Shown one piece after another: positions 6,071 through 7,375 of a DNA stretch of 7,375 nt. Within the stretch, counting starts at the first letter, position 1. Each line of letters begins with the position of its first letter. Location of the stretch: positions 1 to 7,375 of the forward strand of contig CAMLNE010000214.1 of assembly GCA_946481265.1 (NCBI GenBank), read 5' to 3'. The position numbers and the translations under genes were made by a program. The stretch comes from an uncultured Panacagrimonas sp. (GTDB lineage: Bacteria; Pseudomonadota; Gammaproteobacteria; Nevskiales; Nevskiaceae). The notes below the pieces were generated by a model, which did not search any database, had not been told where the DNA came from, and saw only the letters and a program-made list of their open reading frames with translations.

Positions 6071-6946
6071 ATGACCGTCGCTCCCTTCGCCTTCGTCGCC
6101 GATCCGCTCGAGCGCAGCGACGCGCTGCGCGACGATGCTGCGGCCCTGTCCGGCTTGTGGCCGGACGCGCGCGTGATCCTGATCGATACCGACGGTCGCA
6201 GTCTGGCCGGCTCCGACCACGCCCTGCACGCACCGCGTGGCGCCGAGGTCGGCGGCGGACCAGGCGTTGCGATCTTCCTCGGCCTGCGCGGCGACGAGGC
6301 GTGGTTCGCGCTGCCGGCCGAAGCGGTCGACGACACCGCCCCCGCCATCGTCGATCTGCGCAGCGCCGCCGCGCACTGGCCGGCCTGGCAGGCCACCTTG
6401 TTCGCGCAGGCGCGGGCGATGCTGCACTGGCGCGCGCGCAACCGCTACTGCGGCGCCTGTGGCGGCGAACTCGCATTCCAGCGCGGCGGCTGGCAGGGCC
6501 GCTGCACGCGCTGTGGCAGCGAGCATTACCCGCGCACCGACCCGGCGATCATCGTCGCGGTCACCGACGGCGAACGCCTGCTGCTCGGGCGCCAGGCGCC
6601 ATGGCCACCGCAGCGCTACTCCACCCTGGCCGGCTTCGTCGAACCGGGCGAATCGCTGGAGCAGGCGGTCGCGCGCGAAGTGCTGGAGGAATCGGGCGTA
6701 CGCGTGCGCAGCGCGCGCTACCTGGCCTCGCAGCCGTGGCCATTCCCCGGTTCGCTGATGCTCGGTTTCGTGGCCGATGCAGAACCCGACGTGCCCCGCA
6801 TCGGCGACGAACTCGAGGACGCCCGCTGGTTTACCCGCGAGCAGATCGGCCAGGCGATGCGCGGCGAAACCGGCGAGGACGGCCTGAAGCTCTCGCCGTC
6901 GATCTCCATCTCCCGCTGGCTGATCGAAACCTGGTACGCCGGCTAA
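6071..6946 (+). CDS. nudC: NAD(+) diphosphatase / NAD-RNA decapping enzyme NudC
   Basis: This 291-aa Nudix hydrolase cleaves NAD(H) to AMP and nicotinamide mononucleotide; characterised NudC enzymes also remove NAD caps from RNA 5' ends. The family order is complete. There is a poorly conserved N-terminal domain (1-115), then a zinc ribbon with Cys127, Cys130, Cys145 and Cys148, and YPRTDPAIIVAV (153-164). The full Nudix box GX5EX7REUXEEXGU follows at 188-210, with Glu194, Arg202, Glu203, Glu206, Glu207 and Gly209. The NudC signature SQPWPFPGSLM (220-230) comes next. Length is slightly above the E. coli enzyme because of the N-terminal domain. The ATG at 6071 was chosen over one at 6053, as the earlier codon lies within a palindrome upstream of the GATAAT element and adds only MPDNRG. 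It lies 43 bases after erpA on the same strand but seems to have its own promoter. It converges on the acyltransferase gene across a hairpin-rich gap. Confidence 0.97.
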   Translation: MTVAPFAFVADPLERSDALRDDAAALSGLWPDARVILIDTDGRSLAGSDHALHAPRGAEVGGGPGVAIFLGLRGDEAWFALPAEAVDDTAPAIVDLRSAAAHWPAWQATLFAQARAMLHWRARNRYCGACGGELAFQRGGWQGRCTRCGSEHYPRTDPAIIVAVTDGERLLLGRQAPWPPQRYSTLAGFVEPGESLEQAVAREVLEESGVRVRSARYLASQPWPFPGSLMLGFVADAEPDVPRIGDELEDARWFTREQIGQAMRGETGEDGLKLSPSISISRWLIETWYAG

Positions 6947-6977
6947 TCGCGTATCCGCTGGCGTTCTGCGTCGGGGA

Positions 6978-7029
6978 CGTAGGCTCGACCTACGCGCGCA
7001 ACGCACCGCCACCGTAGGTCGGCCCTACG
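6978..7029. repeat. Pair of oppositely oriented GTAG-type palindromic repeats
   Basis: Two hairpins share identical arms CGTAGG and CCTACG: 6978-6994 with loop CTCGA and 7013-7029 with loop TCGGC. The reverse complement of the first differs from the second at only two of 17 positions, so they form an inverted pair. Short GTAG-headed palindromes between genes are typical of Stenotrophomonas and related Xanthomonadaceae (REP/SMAG-like elements, usually mobilised by a distant RAYT transposase). They lie between convergent genes and may act as factor-assisted terminators or mRNA 3'-end protectors; no U-run follows, so a classical intrinsic terminator is not seen. Confidence 0.65.
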
Positions 7030-7071
7030 CGGCCGACGCCCACGCCGCACGGTTTGAGGCGCAACCTCGAC

Positions 7072-7375
7072 CTAGGCCGCATCCCCCCGCAACACCCGCA
7101 CCTTGGCCTCGAGCAATTCCGCGGTCGCGAGGCTTCCGACGACCGGCGGCGCGGCCACCGCGTCGATATGCGCGCGGAACCGGCGCGGCACGCGCATGCG
7201 GCCCAGGCGGCTGGTTTCATCGAACGCGTGGCGTCGGCTCCACATGCTGGCCCACATGCCACGCAGTGCCATCGGCACCACCGGCACGGGGCGTCGCTGC
7301 AGGATGCGCTCCACGCCCGACTTGAACGGCGCGATGTCCCCGTCCCGGGTCAGCCTGCCCTCGGGGAAGATGCAC
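7072..7375 (-). CDS. C-terminal part of a PlsC/Aas-type acyltransferase, 5' end outside window
   Basis: Only the last 100 residues are present; the gene continues past the right edge. The visible part begins CIFPEGRLTRDG, which contains the FPEGR acyltransferase block III of the lysophospholipid acyltransferase family that binds the acceptor phosphate. This is followed by FKSGVERIL and then RRPVPVVPMALRGMWASM, corresponding to block IV. It would transfer acyl groups to a lysophospholipid or glycerol phosphate acceptor at the inner membrane. The wording around blocks III and IV recalls the acyltransferase domain fused to an MFS transporter (LplT-Aas type) in beta- and gammaproteobacteria, but that fusion cannot be seen here. 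A stand-alone 1-acylglycerol-3-phosphate acyltransferase is the alternative. The stop codon (7072-7074) lies within a degenerate copy of the neighbouring palindromic repeat. Confidence 0.85.
   Translation of the reverse strand, partial: CIFPEGRLTRDGDIAPFKSGVERILQRRPVPVVPMALRGMWASMWSRRHAFDETSRLGRMRVPRRFRAHIDAVAAPPVVGSLATAELLEAKVRVLRGDAA

Noticed and set aside
5401..6441. A 346-codon minus-strand frame across the DUF6776-like gene, erpA and nudC
   Set aside because: It spans two gene boundaries antisense to three well-supported genes and yields Arg/Ala-rich sequence without motifs.
6017..7012. A 331-codon minus-strand frame antisense to nudC
   Set aside because: The plus-strand frame has a complete zinc ribbon, Nudix box and SQPWPFP signature; the antisense translation shows none of a real family.

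Overview
The window looks like chromosomal DNA from a high-GC gammaproteobacterium, most likely of the Xanthomonadaceae/Lysobacteraceae (Xanthomonas, Lysobacter, Luteimonas type). Three things support this: the very high GC of third codon positions, the mix of genes (an ErpA and NudC pair, a DUF6776-like protein, a multi-domain hybrid kinase beside a degenerate GGDEF/EAL regulator), and GTAG-type intergenic palindromes of the kind known from Stenotrophomonas and relatives. The genus assignment is inference. No rRNA, tRNA, CRISPR array, insertion sequence or phage gene was seen.

The left 4.7 kb is read on the minus strand as one apparent gene set. From upstream to downstream it holds a DUF4126 membrane protein (4717-4130), a response regulator with an intact receiver followed by degenerate GGDEF and degenerate EAL domains (4034-2376), and a large membrane-bound hybrid histidine kinase (2334 to beyond base 1). 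The kinase order is two membrane segments, HisKA, HATPase_c, a pseudo-receiver, a canonical receiver and an HPt domain cut by the window edge. Kinase and regulator are 41 bases apart and probably form one phosphorelay. Its output protein appears unable to make or degrade c-di-GMP but keeps residues that normally contact the ligand, so it resembles a FimX-type receptor or scaffold switched by phosphorylation. This is the most interesting system in the window.

The right part is read on the plus strand: a DUF6776-like membrane-anchored coiled-coil protein (4820-5548), the iron-sulfur carrier ErpA (5641-6027) and the NAD(H)/NAD-RNA pyrophosphatase NudC (6071-6946). All three start codons lack a convincing Shine-Dalgarno sequence. 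The first and third have a good -10 element ending six to seven bases before the ATG, as expected for leaderless mRNAs.

A 125-base convergent gap after nudC carries two GTAG-type hairpins in opposite orientation and a third degenerate copy that supplies the stop codon of the next gene. That gene, on the minus strand (7375-7072, partial), is the C-terminus of a PlsC/Aas-type acyltransferase. No gene-free stretch exceeds about 125 bases.
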